Positions 10,581 to 18,447 of a stretch of DNA of 53,825 nt are shown here, piece by piece. The notes beneath the pieces are model-generated. The model worked only from the letters and a program-made list of their open reading frames with translations, made no database searches and was not told the origin of the DNA. The stretch is from Paracoccaceae bacterium (GTDB lineage Bacteria; Pseudomonadota; Alphaproteobacteria; Rhodobacterales; Rhodobacteraceae), in the NCBI GenBank assembly GCA_021741465.1, contig JAIOXV010000005.1, positions 1-53,825 of the forward strand. Direction: 5' to 3'. Position numbers and translations under genes: made by a program. Within the stretch, counting starts at the first letter, position 1. Every line of letters starts with the position of its first letter.

Positions 10581-12109
10581 TGCGCGGCCCGCACAATATT
10601 TGGCGGCTGATACGCACAGGAGCGACCTTTGAGCGCACGGGCGCCATGGATGTCGTGCTGGAGGCGATGGTCGTTCCTGTCCGGCTGCGCTTTGCTGCGC
10701 GCCTTTTGGGCTGGCCATTCAAATGGCTAGGGGTCAAGGGTGACCCTGCGCTGCCGCCTGTTACCCGGGCTTTGACGGCCTTGGGGCCAGCCTACATCAA
10801 ATTCGGTCAGATCCTTTCCACGCGGCCCGACATCGTTGGCGACGAGTTGGCCGAGCAGTTGAAATACCTGCAGGATAAATTGCCGCCTTTTGGCATGGCC
10901 GATGCCCGCAAGGCAATTGCGGCCGAATTGGGGTCGCCGGTTGAGGGGCTGTTTGAAAGCTTTTCCGAACCTGTTGCGGCGGCTTCGATCGCGCAGGTCC
11001 ACAATGCCCGCTTGATCGACACCGGGCAGGAAGTTGCGGTGAAGGTACTGCGCCCGGGCATCGAACGGGCGTTCCGTCGCGACATCGATGCTTTCTATTT
11101 CGCCGCGCGGGCCATCGAATACCTCGCGCCGTTTTCGCGCCGCCTGCGGCCGGTGGATGTGATCACGCATTTCGAAGGCGTGGTGATGGGCGAATTGGAT
11201 TTGCGGCTGGAAGCCTCGGCCGCGTCCGAATTTGCCGAAAACACCAAAAGCGATGCGGGGTTTCAGGTGCCCACCCCGGTTTGGCGCCTTTCAGGGCGAA
11301 CGGTGCTGACACTTGGTTGGGCCGAAGGGATTGGCTTGTCGGACAATGCCGCGCTCGACGCTGCCGGGCATGATCGCGTCGCACTGGGCGCTCGGGTTTT
11401 GTCGCTGTTTTTGTCTCATGCCCTGCGCGATGGATTGTTTCACGGTGACATGCATCAGGGCAACCTGAAGGTGGCGGCGAATGGCGATATCATCGCATAT
11501 GACTTCGGCATCATGGGCCGGATCGATGAATATACCCGCCGCGTCTATGCCGAGATCCTTTACGGCTTTATCCGGCGCGACTATCGCCGCGTGGCTGAGG
11601 TGCATTTCGAAGCGGGCTATGTGCCCGCCAATCGCGACATCGACGAATTTGCCCGCGCCTTGCGCGCCGTGGGCGAGCCGATCTTTGGCATCGAGGCAAG
11701 CCGGGTTTCGATGGCGCGGCTGTTGTCCTTCCTGTTCGAAGTGACTGAAAAATTCGGGATGGAAACGCGGACGGAGCTGATCCTTCTGCAACGGACCATG
11801 GTTGTTGTGGAAGGTGTAGCCCGGTCACTTGATCCACACATAAACATCTGGGAAGTCGCAAAACCGGTTGTTGAAGGCTATATCAGCCGCAATCTTGGCC
11901 CGGTGGCTTTGCTGCGCGATCTTGCCCAGACGGCGCGGGTCTTGTCGCGCTTTGGTCCACGCTTGCCGCATCTTGTCGAACAGGCCTTGATCGCACAGGC
12001 CGACGTGCCAGCCCCCATGAAGCCAACCCGGACCCGGCGGCGGCTTTTGCAACTGGTGCTGGCCATCGCGCTGGTCGGGCTGGGCATATGGTTGGGCCGC
12101 GCCTTCTGA
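10580..12109 (+). CDS. ubiB: Ubiquinone biosynthesis regulatory kinase-like UbiB
   Basis: UbiB (COQ8/ABC1 family) is an atypical protein-kinase-like ATPase needed for ubiquinone synthesis, thought to help extract or organise lipid intermediates. The 509 residues contain the family-specific KxGQ motif (KFGQILSTRPD). An alanine-rich loop in AAASIAQVHNA, the lysine strand VAVKVLRPGIE, the catalytic-loop LFHGDMHQGNLKV and the metal-binding YDFGIMGRID follow. A C-terminal hydrophobic helix (LVLAIALVGLGIWLG) anchors it to the membrane. It starts inside the ubiE stop codon. It ends 41 bases before the convergent flgD. Confidence 0.96.
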   Translation: MRGPHNIWRLIRTGATFERTGAMDVVLEAMVVPVRLRFAARLLGWPFKWLGVKGDPALPPVTRALTALGPAYIKFGQILSTRPDIVGDELAEQLKYLQDKLPPFGMADARKAIAAELGSPVEGLFESFSEPVAAASIAQVHNARLIDTGQEVAVKVLRPGIERAFRRDIDAFYFAARAIEYLAPFSRRLRPVDVITHFEGVVMGELDLRLEASAASEFAENTKSDAGFQVPTPVWRLSGRTVLTLGWAEGIGLSDNAALDAAGHDRVALGARVLSLFLSHALRDGLFHGDMHQGNLKVAANGDIIAYDFGIMGRIDEYTRRVYAEILYGFIRRDYRRVAEVHFEAGYVPANRDIDEFARALRAVGEPIFGIEASRVSMARLLSFLFEVTEKFGMETRTELILLQRTMVVVEGVARSLDPHINIWEVAKPVVEGYISRNLGPVALLRDLAQTARVLSRFGPRLPHLVEQALIAQADVPAPMKPTRTRRRLLQLVLAIALVGLGIWLGRAF

Positions 12110-12150
12110 GGGCGATTTCGCGCAGAGGCACGGTGCTTTGGCGGCAGACA

Positions 12151-12813
12151 TCAGCTGTTCAGGGGCATGCGCAAGGCAGTGATCTTGACGGATGGCACCT
12201 CAACCCCGCCTTCCAGCACCAGGGTTGTGCCACCTTCGCCGTTGCGGGCCTCGAAGATACGGGCATAGGATTCGATCGGGCTTTCCCCCAACAATGTTGC
12301 GCCCGAATAGCTTTCCAACGTCAGATCATAGAGCCCCTGCGGCAGCAGGTTTCCTTCGGCGTCGCCGCCCAGCCATTCGTAAAGCCCTGCCTCAATTGGC
12401 ACGTCTTCGCGTGACACCAGCGAGCCTGAGGCATCTCGAACCACCAGCACCGCGCGGTCTGCGCCAAATTCGGGCGACAATTGCATGGTAACCGGATCAC
12501 CGTCCATCCAGACGGGCGCTTCCGCCCGCGCCTCTTGGCCAACCCATGAGGCAAGTTGCGACATGCCCAGAACAGCAATCTGGCTGCCAAGATTGGTCAG
12601 CAAGTCATTGGTGCGGGTTTGCTGCTCGACCCCGGAAAAGGTTGCCAATTGGGTCGCATAATCGGTTGAATCAATTGGATTCAATGGATCCTGATTTTGC
12701 ATCTGAGCAGTCAGCATCTTCAAGAATGTGTCGAAGTCAGATGAGATCTGCGACCTTGTGCTGGCGGTTGTTGACGTTTGGCTCAGGCTGGAGGTTATGG
12801 CGCTTGTGGTCAT
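12151..12813 (-). CDS. flgD: Flagellar hook-capping protein FlgD
   Basis: FlgD is the scaffold cap under which FlgE subunits assemble into the hook, and it is shed when the hook is complete. The 220 residues carry the conserved N-terminal segment FDTFLKMLTAQMQNQDPLNP (28-47) and then the ATFSGVEQ motif. A beta-rich Fn3/tudor-like C-terminal part follows. It is exported without a cleaved signal peptide. It lies 11 bases downstream of fliK on the minus strand, so hook-cap and hook-length control are made together. The gene is convergent with ubiB. Confidence 0.95.
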   Translation of the reverse strand: MTTSAITSSLSQTSTTASTRSQISSDFDTFLKMLTAQMQNQDPLNPIDSTDYATQLATFSGVEQQTRTNDLLTNLGSQIAVLGMSQLASWVGQEARAEAPVWMDGDPVTMQLSPEFGADRAVLVVRDASGSLVSREDVPIEAGLYEWLGGDAEGNLLPQGLYDLTLESYSGATLLGESPIESYARIFEARNGEGGTTLVLEGGVEVPSVKITALRMPLNS

Positions 12814-12824
12814 GGCTGGGTTTC

Positions 12825-14567
12825 CTAAAGGCGAAGATCAAGCCCGCCGTTTGTGGCGGCCAATCTGGGGGGCAAGGGGGCGGGTCGAGCTGTTGTCGAG
12901 GCATCTTTCAAAGCGGGCCGCGTGTCGTCAGGGGGCGCGGATTGCGATTGTGGTTGGCGCTGTTCGTTCCAATTGCCGAAAGACAGGTTGCCAGATTGCA
13001 CCCCCGCAAGTTTCAGTTCGGCAAGAAGGTCTGGCAAGTGACGACGGATCAGGTCCAGGGTTTCAGGGCGTTCCGCCGACAGCGTGATCGACAGACCTGT
13101 CCCTTCCGGCCGCATATCAAAGTGAACGCGGCCAAGGGTTTCGGGGGCCAAGGTCAGTTCCATTTGGCCGGGTTGGTCGCGGGAAAACAGTGCGATTGCT
13201 GTGCTGACCTGTTGTGTCGGCGGGGCGGGGTTGGAACTTGCCGCAGAAGGGCTGGCTGACGAATGTCCTGTCGATGGCACGGATGTAACCGCCTCTTTGC
13301 CGAAACCTGCTGCAAGGTTTGCTTGATCCGAAATCACTGGCGAAGGCGCCGGGGCGGCGACGGCTGGCGCTGATCCCGGCACTTCGGATTTCTTGGTGAC
13401 TGTTTCGGGCTCATCTGTAAGCGATGTTTCCATCGCAGGGGTCAAACCGGTCATACCCGACGGGTCCAGCGGTGGAATTTCGCCAGCAGCAGCGCTTGCG
13501 GCCAATGGCGGCCCCTCTGCAAAGGGGGCTGTTTTGGTGTGGCCCGCTGGCTTTGGAACTGTCTGGAAGTCAACCAAATCAGGGGATGTCGCTGCCGCGC
13601 CATTGAACGTGGGATCGGGCAGATTGCGGGTATCAGACGGCTCCTCGCTTGCCCAACGCAGTTGGAATGCGTAGCCCTGCACGCTGCTCCGCGAACTGGC
13701 AAGGAAGGCGGCCGCTTTGGGCAGGCTGGCCTTTTCTGCCAAGTCTGGCAATTCGGTCCCTGCCCGCGCGCCCTCAGTGCCGCCCGCTGGCGGTTTGGGC
13801 AGTGCCTGCACAAGCGGCACAATGCCATTGTCTGGTGAAAGTACCATGCGGCCGGGTGGGCCATGCAGCTTGCCCACGAGAGGAACCATCTTTCCCAACT
13901 GTATTTCTGCCGAAGGCCGTCGGGGTGCGGGGGGCGCATCCAAAGGCGCAGTTGGGTTCGGCAGCTGATTTTCTGTGGCGTCAAAACTGGTTGCCTTGTC
14001 TTGTGACGGGCTGGGCTGAGGCAAGTTGAGTTCAGGCAGAGCGGAAACCTTGGGTCTGCTGTCGCTCATCAATTCCTGAACCGGGTCTTGCACCATGACC
14101 CGCGACGCCATGTGCGGCGTAGTCGGCTTGGCGCCAGCTGGCTGCGTGCCCTCGGCCGCTGGAACGCCCGAGGGCACATCGGCGCGCGCCTTTTCGATGG
14201 CTGCGCCAGCTGGTGGAGTTGGCGGGGCTGGCAAGAACACCTCATCCTTTGGTGGTGCCAGCTTGCCGGTGGTGTCCGCGGGGACGACAACTGTGTCCGC
14301 AGGCCGTGTGGGCATCGGGTCGGTCACAAGATACGCGGCATGCGCCAGCCAAGGCATGTTGGATGCGGGGCTTAAAGCCTCTCCCGTCAGCCGGATTTCC
14401 TGAAAAACGATGGCCTCCGTGCCATCGGCCTTTTCTGCAGCATCATCGCCAATCGGCTGTGTGACACGGGTCAGAAACGCCTCTGCATCCGTCTCGGATG
14501 CAACGGGCTGATCCGCCAAAACTGGCGAGCTGAACAAGCGCAAGCTGTCTGTAAGACCGGTCTGCAT
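12825..14567 (-). CDS. fliK: Flagellar hook-length control protein FliK
   Basis: FliK acts as a secreted ruler that measures hook length and switches FlhB specificity from hook to filament export. The ATG at 14565-14567 gives 580 residues; longer starts run into the promoter region. The first 450 residues are low-complexity, rich in proline, alanine and threonine, as expected for a ruler. The C-terminal FliK domain is clear: QPGQMELTLAPETLGRVHFD and then the amphipathic helix region with SAERPETLDLIRRHLPDL. In rhizobia the corresponding protein is called MotD. Divergent from the flgJ-like gene, with a CtrA-like box midway. Confidence 0.92.
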   Translation of the reverse strand: MQTGLTDSLRLFSSPVLADQPVASETDAEAFLTRVTQPIGDDAAEKADGTEAIVFQEIRLTGEALSPASNMPWLAHAAYLVTDPMPTRPADTVVVPADTTGKLAPPKDEVFLPAPPTPPAGAAIEKARADVPSGVPAAEGTQPAGAKPTTPHMASRVMVQDPVQELMSDSRPKVSALPELNLPQPSPSQDKATSFDATENQLPNPTAPLDAPPAPRRPSAEIQLGKMVPLVGKLHGPPGRMVLSPDNGIVPLVQALPKPPAGGTEGARAGTELPDLAEKASLPKAAAFLASSRSSVQGYAFQLRWASEEPSDTRNLPDPTFNGAAATSPDLVDFQTVPKPAGHTKTAPFAEGPPLAASAAAGEIPPLDPSGMTGLTPAMETSLTDEPETVTKKSEVPGSAPAVAAPAPSPVISDQANLAAGFGKEAVTSVPSTGHSSASPSAASSNPAPPTQQVSTAIALFSRDQPGQMELTLAPETLGRVHFDMRPEGTGLSITLSAERPETLDLIRRHLPDLLAELKLAGVQSGNLSFGNWNEQRQPQSQSAPPDDTRPALKDASTTARPAPLPPRLAATNGGLDLRL

Positions 14568-14614
14568 AATTTTCCCGACTTCTGCCGAATATCCTTCCTT
14601 ATGCCGGTGGATGG

Positions 14615-14629
14615 TTACCGGCTGTTTAC
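14615..14629. promoter_or_regulatory. CtrA-like box between fliK and flgJ-like genes
   Basis: A direct repeat TTAC-N7-TTAC lies in the 108-base divergent promoter region. It differs from the CtrA consensus TTAA-N7-TTAA by one base in each half. It is 47 bases from the fliK start and 46 bases from the flgJ-like start, so it is placed to control both directions. Taken alone it is weak; support comes from similar repeats at the other flagellar promoters here. Confidence 0.45.
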
Positions 14630-14675
14630 CGCCAGCAGCCATAATCAAGAAAATTGCTTCAATGCGGGGTTGCAA

Positions 14676-14972
14676 ATGATTGCGCCAATTTCATCACCAT
14701 CTGGACAACTGCAGCCACCGCGCGCTGGCGATGCAGATCTGCTTTCCAAGGCCAAAGACCTTGAGGCGGCCTTTCTTGCCGAAATGCTGTCTTTTACAGG
14801 GCTTGGCGAGGTTTCTGAGGGGTTTGGCGGGGGCGCGGGCGAAGAGCAATTCGCCTCTTTCCTTCGGCAGGAACAGGCGAAACTGATGGTCGCGCATGGT
14901 GGCATTGGACTTGCGCAAACAATCTTCGAATCACTGAAAGCAAGAGGAGCGTCAGACAATGCAGCCACTTGA
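14676..14972 (+). CDS. flgJ: Rod-binding FlgJ N-terminal-type protein
   Basis: This 98-residue protein matches the rod-capping N-terminal domain of FlgJ and lacks the muramidase domain of enteric FlgJ, as is usual in alphaproteobacteria (CheL-type). Recognisable segments are KAKDLEAAFLAEML and the C-terminal HGGIGLAQTIFESLKA. The start at 14676 (MIAPISSPSG) is chosen because it leaves a promoter region behind and removes a cysteine-containing leader. The missing muramidase activity may be supplied by the separate lytic transglycosylase at 28584-29258. It overlaps the next gene by 14 bases. Confidence 0.85.
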   Translation: MIAPISSPSGQLQPPRAGDADLLSKAKDLEAAFLAEMLSFTGLGEVSEGFGGGAGEEQFASFLRQEQAKLMVAHGGIGLAQTIFESLKARGASDNAAT

Positions 14973-15288
14973 AGCTTTGCTTGATGACGTGCGAACCGCC
15001 GTTCGGGCAGCCAATTTTTCCACCCTCGCGCAGCTGGCCCCCCAACTTGAGGCGGCGTTGGCCGATCTGTCAGAGGTTTCGGCCAAGAATGACCCTGCGA
15101 CGATTGGGCGGATAAAGGCGAAAGCCGAACAGAATGCGCCACTATTGGACGCGGCCCGCCGTGGCATCTCTGCCGCCCGGCGCCGATTGGAAGAGGTGCG
15201 CCGCGCGTCCAAGGGCCTGCAGACCTATGACATGCGCGGACATCGCGCTGAAATTGCCCCTATCGGCCCGACAGCTGGCCGTTTCTGA
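14959..15288 (+). CDS. FlgN-like flagellar export chaperone (tentative)
   Basis: This 109-residue, almost entirely helical, alanine- and arginine-rich protein starts inside the end of the flgJ-like gene. Its size, heptad-like composition and the SAARRRLEEVRRASKGLQTYDMRG segment resemble FlgN-family chaperones, which escort FlgK and FlgL to the export gate. The LQTYD-type tail is typical of alphaproteobacterial members. flgK and flgL are both in this cluster, so a chaperone is expected. The family call rests on pattern and context rather than a decisive motif. Confidence 0.6.
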   Translation: MQPLEALLDDVRTAVRAANFSTLAQLAPQLEAALADLSEVSAKNDPATIGRIKAKAEQNAPLLDAARRGISAARRRLEEVRRASKGLQTYDMRGHRAEIAPIGPTAGRF

Positions 15289-15331
15289 CCAAGCACTTTG
15301 CCTTAAATCCTTGGCAATTCCTTGGGCAAGA

Positions 15332-15346
15332 TTAGGATTCTATTAG
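15332..15346 (+). promoter_or_regulatory. CtrA-like box upstream of flagellin
   Basis: A direct repeat TTAG-N7-TTAG lies 158 bases before the flagellin ATG and 43 bases after the FlgN-like stop. Each half differs from the CtrA half-site TTAA only in the last base. If it positions the promoter, the flagellin mRNA would have a leader of roughly 100-130 bases containing the hairpin at 15436-15454. No convincing sigma28 (TAAA-N15-GCCGATAA) or sigma54 element is seen. Confidence 0.5.
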
Positions 15347-15435
15347 CTGTTCTTCCCGTTCAATCGCCTTGCATCCCATGAGGGGGTGGCGCGTCGGGAA
15401 GACCGCCCGCTGCATCGGACAGAAGGACCATTCAG

Positions 15436-15454
15436 CCGCAGCTCTTTGCTGCGG
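15436..15454 (+). promoter_or_regulatory. Hairpin in flagellin mRNA leader
   Basis: A perfect 7-bp inverted repeat (ccgcagc / gctgcgg) with the loop tcttt ends 50 bases before the flagellin start codon. No T-tract follows, so it is not a terminator. In Caulobacter, FlbT acts on the 5' leader of fljK flagellin mRNA. Here flbT lies just downstream of flagellin, so this hairpin is a plausible site for such control. Confidence 0.5.
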
Positions 15455-15504
15455 AGCAACCCGTCTTGCGCAAAAAGCGCAGGCAGATCGCAAAGGAAAA
15501 GGAC

Positions 15505-16725
15505 ATGTCGTCCATTCTTACCAACACCAGTGCCATGGTCGCGCTTCAGACCATGAAAAGCATCAGTACCAACCTGAACCGGACTCAGTCCGAAATCTCT
15601 ACCGGCAAGTCCGTGGCAACGGCCAAAGACAACGCAGCGGTCTGGGCTATCTCGAAAGTGATGGAATCGGACGTGAAGGGTTTCATGGGCATTTCCGACA
15701 GCCTGTCGCTTGGCTCATCCACCATCGCCGTTGCGCGCCAAGCATCGGAAACGGTGACGGACCTCTTGACCGAGATTAAGGGCAAGATCGTTTCTTCGCA
15801 GGGTGAGAACCAGGATCGCAGCAAACTGCAGACCGATATCGCAGCACTGCGCGACCAGATCAAAACAGTTGTCGGCTCTGCCCAGTTCAACGGCCTGAAT
15901 CTTGTGAACAACAGCGATACGGTTAACGTCCTTGCGTCTTTGGATCGCAGCAGCACGGGCGTTACGGTTTCCAACATTGCGGTTTCCGGCCAGGATTTGT
16001 CGATCGGCGGCTATGTTGCCAAGGCGGCTTTTGGTGCCAGCACGGATGGTGTGTCGGGCGATTCCGATTCGGCTGGTTTCACGCTTGATAATACAAGCGG
16101 GGCGGGCACGATCGAGATTGACGCGATCACCTTCGATGAGGGGGATTCGATCTCGGTTACCATCGGCAACAAGACGGCCACCTACACCGTCAGCGCTGCC
16201 GATGCCGCGTCAACCACGGCTGCGGACATTATCGCCGTTGGCTTGAAAGGCGCTATCGAAGGCCTGGGAATCACCGGCCTGCTTGTCGACTACGATTCCG
16301 GCACGCCGGGGACCTTGGCCCTGTCGACGGGGGATGGCACCACTGATCCGGCTGCGGCGGGTGACTTGACCGTTGCCGCCCAGTTCAAGAACGCAGGTTC
16401 GGGCGGACTTGCTGTGCTTGACACGATCGACGTCAGCACCGGGGCTTCGGCTCTGGCAGCTTTGGGCAATATCGAAGAGCTCTTGCAAACCTCCATTGAT
16501 GCCGCAGCCAATTTCGGTTCGGCCCAAAAGCGGATCGATATCCAAAACGAGTTTGTCACCCAGCTTTCGGACTCACTTCGTGCGGGTATCGGCGTCATGG
16601 TCGACGCCGATATGGAAGAAGCTTCGGCCAGACTGCAGGCGCTGCAGGTCCAGCAGCAGCTGGCAACCCAGGCACTCTCAATCGCCAACCAGGCGCCGCA
16701 AGGCATCTTGTCGCTCTTCCGCTGA
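15505..16725 (+). CDS. fliC: Flagellin
   Basis: This is the filament subunit. The ATG at 15505, eight bases after an AAGGA Shine-Dalgarno sequence, gives 406 residues. The coiled D0/D1 ends are conserved: the N-terminal TNTSAMVALQTMKSISTNL and ATAKDNAAVWAISKVMESDV, and the C-terminal RLQALQVQQQLATQALSIAN ending in LSLFR. The central region (about 150-330) is a variable, threonine-, glycine- and aspartate-rich surface domain without cysteine. The QQLATQALSIAN end is typical of alphaproteobacterial flagellins. No FliD cap or FliS chaperone gene is seen, as in many alpha flagella. It is followed by its own terminator and then flaF and flbT. Confidence 0.96.
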   Translation: MSSILTNTSAMVALQTMKSISTNLNRTQSEISTGKSVATAKDNAAVWAISKVMESDVKGFMGISDSLSLGSSTIAVARQASETVTDLLTEIKGKIVSSQGENQDRSKLQTDIAALRDQIKTVVGSAQFNGLNLVNNSDTVNVLASLDRSSTGVTVSNIAVSGQDLSIGGYVAKAAFGASTDGVSGDSDSAGFTLDNTSGAGTIEIDAITFDEGDSISVTIGNKTATYTVSAADAASTTAADIIAVGLKGAIEGLGITGLLVDYDSGTPGTLALSTGDGTTDPAAAGDLTVAAQFKNAGSGGLAVLDTIDVSTGASALAALGNIEELLQTSIDAAANFGSAQKRIDIQNEFVTQLSDSLRAGIGVMVDADMEEASARLQALQVQQQLATQALSIANQAPQGILSLFR

Positions 16726-16730
16726 TGATG

Positions 16731-16768
16731 AAGGCCGGGGGGGCGTTCCCCTCCCGGCCTTTCTTCTC
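16731..16768 (+). terminator. Intrinsic terminator after flagellin
   Basis: A GC-rich stem (aaggccggg / cccggcctt, nine pairs) with a short loop is followed by ttcttctc. It begins six bases after the flagellin stop. It would let flagellin mRNA be made in excess over flaF-flbT, which could still be reached by read-through. Confidence 0.8.
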
Positions 16769-16780
16769 ACCCCATGATCC

Positions 16781-16788
16781 CAGGAGGG
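16781..16788 (+). promoter_or_regulatory. Ribosome binding site deciding the flaF GTG start
   Basis: The sequence caggaggg lies seven bases before the GTG at 16796. Its strength and spacing support GTG as the flaF initiation codon; no ATG is available before residue 114. Confidence 0.8.
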
Positions 16789-16795
16789 ACACCAC

Positions 16796-17173
16796 GTGAT
16801 TGCCCAATCTGAGGCGGCATATGCCGCCTATTCCCGCCCCGAAGCCCCCCAACGCAACCCCCGTGCAGTTGAATACGATCTGCTTGCCCGCACGACAAAA
16901 GCGTTGTCTCAGGCCGCGCGCAAAGAGAATGGTTTTGCTGGCCTTGTCGCCGCATTGGACGACAACCAGCGCCTTTGGTCCACTTTGGCGGCCGAAGTTG
17001 CCGGGCCGGAGAATGGCCTGCCGCAACAACTGCGCGCCCAACTTTTCTACCTTTATGAATTCACCACGCAGCACAGCCGTGCGGTGCGGGACCGCAAAGC
17101 CTCGGTTGATGTGTTGATCGACATAAACACAGCTGTCATGCGTGGTCTTCGTGGTCAGGCGGGTGCCGCATGA
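16796..17173 (+). CDS. flaF: Flagellar biosynthesis regulator FlaF
   Basis: FlaF is a small alphaproteobacterial protein needed for flagellin synthesis or secretion, acting with FlbT; in Caulobacter it is required for flagellin production and export. The 125 residues, with a GTG start, show the family pattern: YAAYSRPEAPQRNPRAVEYDLLARTT at the N-terminus and then LWSTLAAEVAGPENGLPQQLRAQLFYLYEFT. DINTAVMRGLRG near the end is also typical. It overlaps flbT by four bases. It sits between the flagellin terminator and flbT, the conserved order. Confidence 0.93.
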   Translation: MIAQSEAAYAAYSRPEAPQRNPRAVEYDLLARTTKALSQAARKENGFAGLVAALDDNQRLWSTLAAEVAGPENGLPQQLRAQLFYLYEFTTQHSRAVRDRKASVDVLIDINTAVMRGLRGQAGAA

Positions 17174-17574
17174 GTGGCCTGGTCTTGAAACTTGGGCCGC
17201 ATGAGCGGGTCCTGATCAACGGCGCTGTGGTCGAGAATGGCGAAAAGCGCTCGCGTCTGGCGATCATGACGCCACATGCCAATATCCTTCGCCTCCGCGA
17301 CGCCATCCATCCCGAGGAAGTCAACACGCCCGTGCGCCGCGTGTGCTATATCGCGCAGCTGGTTCTGTCCGGTGACGCGGATCCTGCGGATGCCCGCATG
17401 CAGCTTTTGCGCGGGATCGAACAGCTCAGCCAGGTTCTGACCGACCACGACAGCCGGGCGCTTTTGACACAAGCCACCGCGTTCGTTCTGGAAGATCAGC
17501 ATTACCAAGCGCTCAAATCCTTACGAGGTCTCTTGCCTCGCGAAGAGCGTTTGCTGGCGGCCCGGCGGTCATGA
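17170..17574 (+). CDS. flbT: Flagellin mRNA regulator FlbT
   Basis: FlbT binds the leader of flagellin mRNA in Caulobacter and limits its translation and stability until the hook is complete. In other alphaproteobacteria it can act positively. The 134 residues start MSGLVLKLGPHERVLINGAV and contain RRVCYIAQLVLSGDADP and the C-terminal YQALKSLRGLLPREERLL, all typical. It overlaps flaF and the DUF1217 gene by four bases each (ATGA). The leader hairpin upstream of flagellin is a possible target. Confidence 0.94.
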   Translation: MSGLVLKLGPHERVLINGAVVENGEKRSRLAIMTPHANILRLRDAIHPEEVNTPVRRVCYIAQLVLSGDADPADARMQLLRGIEQLSQVLTDHDSRALLTQATAFVLEDQHYQALKSLRGLLPREERLLAARRS

Positions 17575-18386
17575 CCTTCACGCCGGCCTTGCCTCTGACG
17601 GGTTACGCCGGGTGGACGTTCCTCAAGCGTACCGCGGTGGTGCAAAAGGCCGTTTTGAATGCACAGCCCGAAATAAAACGGGATGAGGCATATTTTCGAG
17701 AGAAAATCGGCAAGATTGACACGGCGGCCGAACTGGTCGCCGATCGCCGTCTTTTGAAAGTCGCTCTTGGCGCTTTTGGTCTTGAAAATGATATCAACAG
17801 CAAGGCCTTCATCCAGAAAGTTCTGGAAGGGGGCAGCTTGAATTCTGATGGTCTGGCCAGCAAACTTGCGGATAAACAATACCTAAAACTGTCCGCCGCC
17901 TTCGGTTTTGGCGACTTCAGCACACCCCGAAACAAGCTTTCTGATTTTCCAGAGAAAATCATCTCGGCCTACAAGACGCGTTCATTCGAAGTGGCTGTCG
18001 GTGAGCAGAATGATGATCTGCGTCTGGCAATGAACGCCGAACGCGAGGTTGCAGAACTGGCGGCCAAGTCATCCAGTTCGAATGATGCCCGATGGTATTC
18101 GGTGCTGGGCAGCACGCCGCTGCGACGGGTTTTTGAAAAGGCGCTTGGCTTGCCGACATCCTTCGCCACGCTTGATATCGACAAACAGCTTGCCGTGATG
18201 AAGGATAAGGCAAAGTCGCAACTTGGCAGCGATCAGCTTGCCGATTTCACCGATGCCGCATCGATGGAAAAGCTCTTGCGGCGCTTTTTGATACGGTCTG
18301 AGGCCGAGGCCTATCGAAACCAGTTTGGCAGCAGCGCCGCGGTAAGCCTGATGTCAAATGCAGTGGCGTTTTCAAGGGCAAGGTAG
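17571..18386 (+). CDS. DUF1217 flagellar-cluster protein
   Basis: This 271-residue protein resembles the DUF1217 family, found in alphaproteobacterial flagellar clusters, often near flagellin or flgF. Its exact role is not established. It is soluble, mostly helical, without signal peptide or membrane segment. Recurrent family-like segments include FREKIGKIDTAAELVADRRLLKVALGAFGLE near the N-terminus (27-57) and KALGLPTSFATLDIDKQ later. A pattern of alternating aliphatic helices suggests duplicated modules. It overlaps flbT by four bases and converges on fliI, so it is the last gene of the flagellin block. Lack of a signal could mean cytoplasmic action or type III export. Confidence 0.85.
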   Translation: MTFTPALPLTGYAGWTFLKRTAVVQKAVLNAQPEIKRDEAYFREKIGKIDTAAELVADRRLLKVALGAFGLENDINSKAFIQKVLEGGSLNSDGLASKLADKQYLKLSAAFGFGDFSTPRNKLSDFPEKIISAYKTRSFEVAVGEQNDDLRLAMNAEREVAELAAKSSSSNDARWYSVLGSTPLRRVFEKALGLPTSFATLDIDKQLAVMKDKAKSQLGSDQLADFTDAASMEKLLRRFLIRSEAEAYRNQFGSSAAVSLMSNAVAFSRAR

Positions 18387-18447
18387 GGACCCCCTGTCGC
18401 GCAGAGGGCCGTGCCGCATCAACGCAAGGCCGCCCGATCTTTCCGGA

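Noticed and set aside
15303-15317. Second CtrA-like repeat (TTAA-N7-GCAA) upstream of flagellin
   Set aside because: The second half matches at only two of four positions; the TTAG repeat 29 bases downstream is better.
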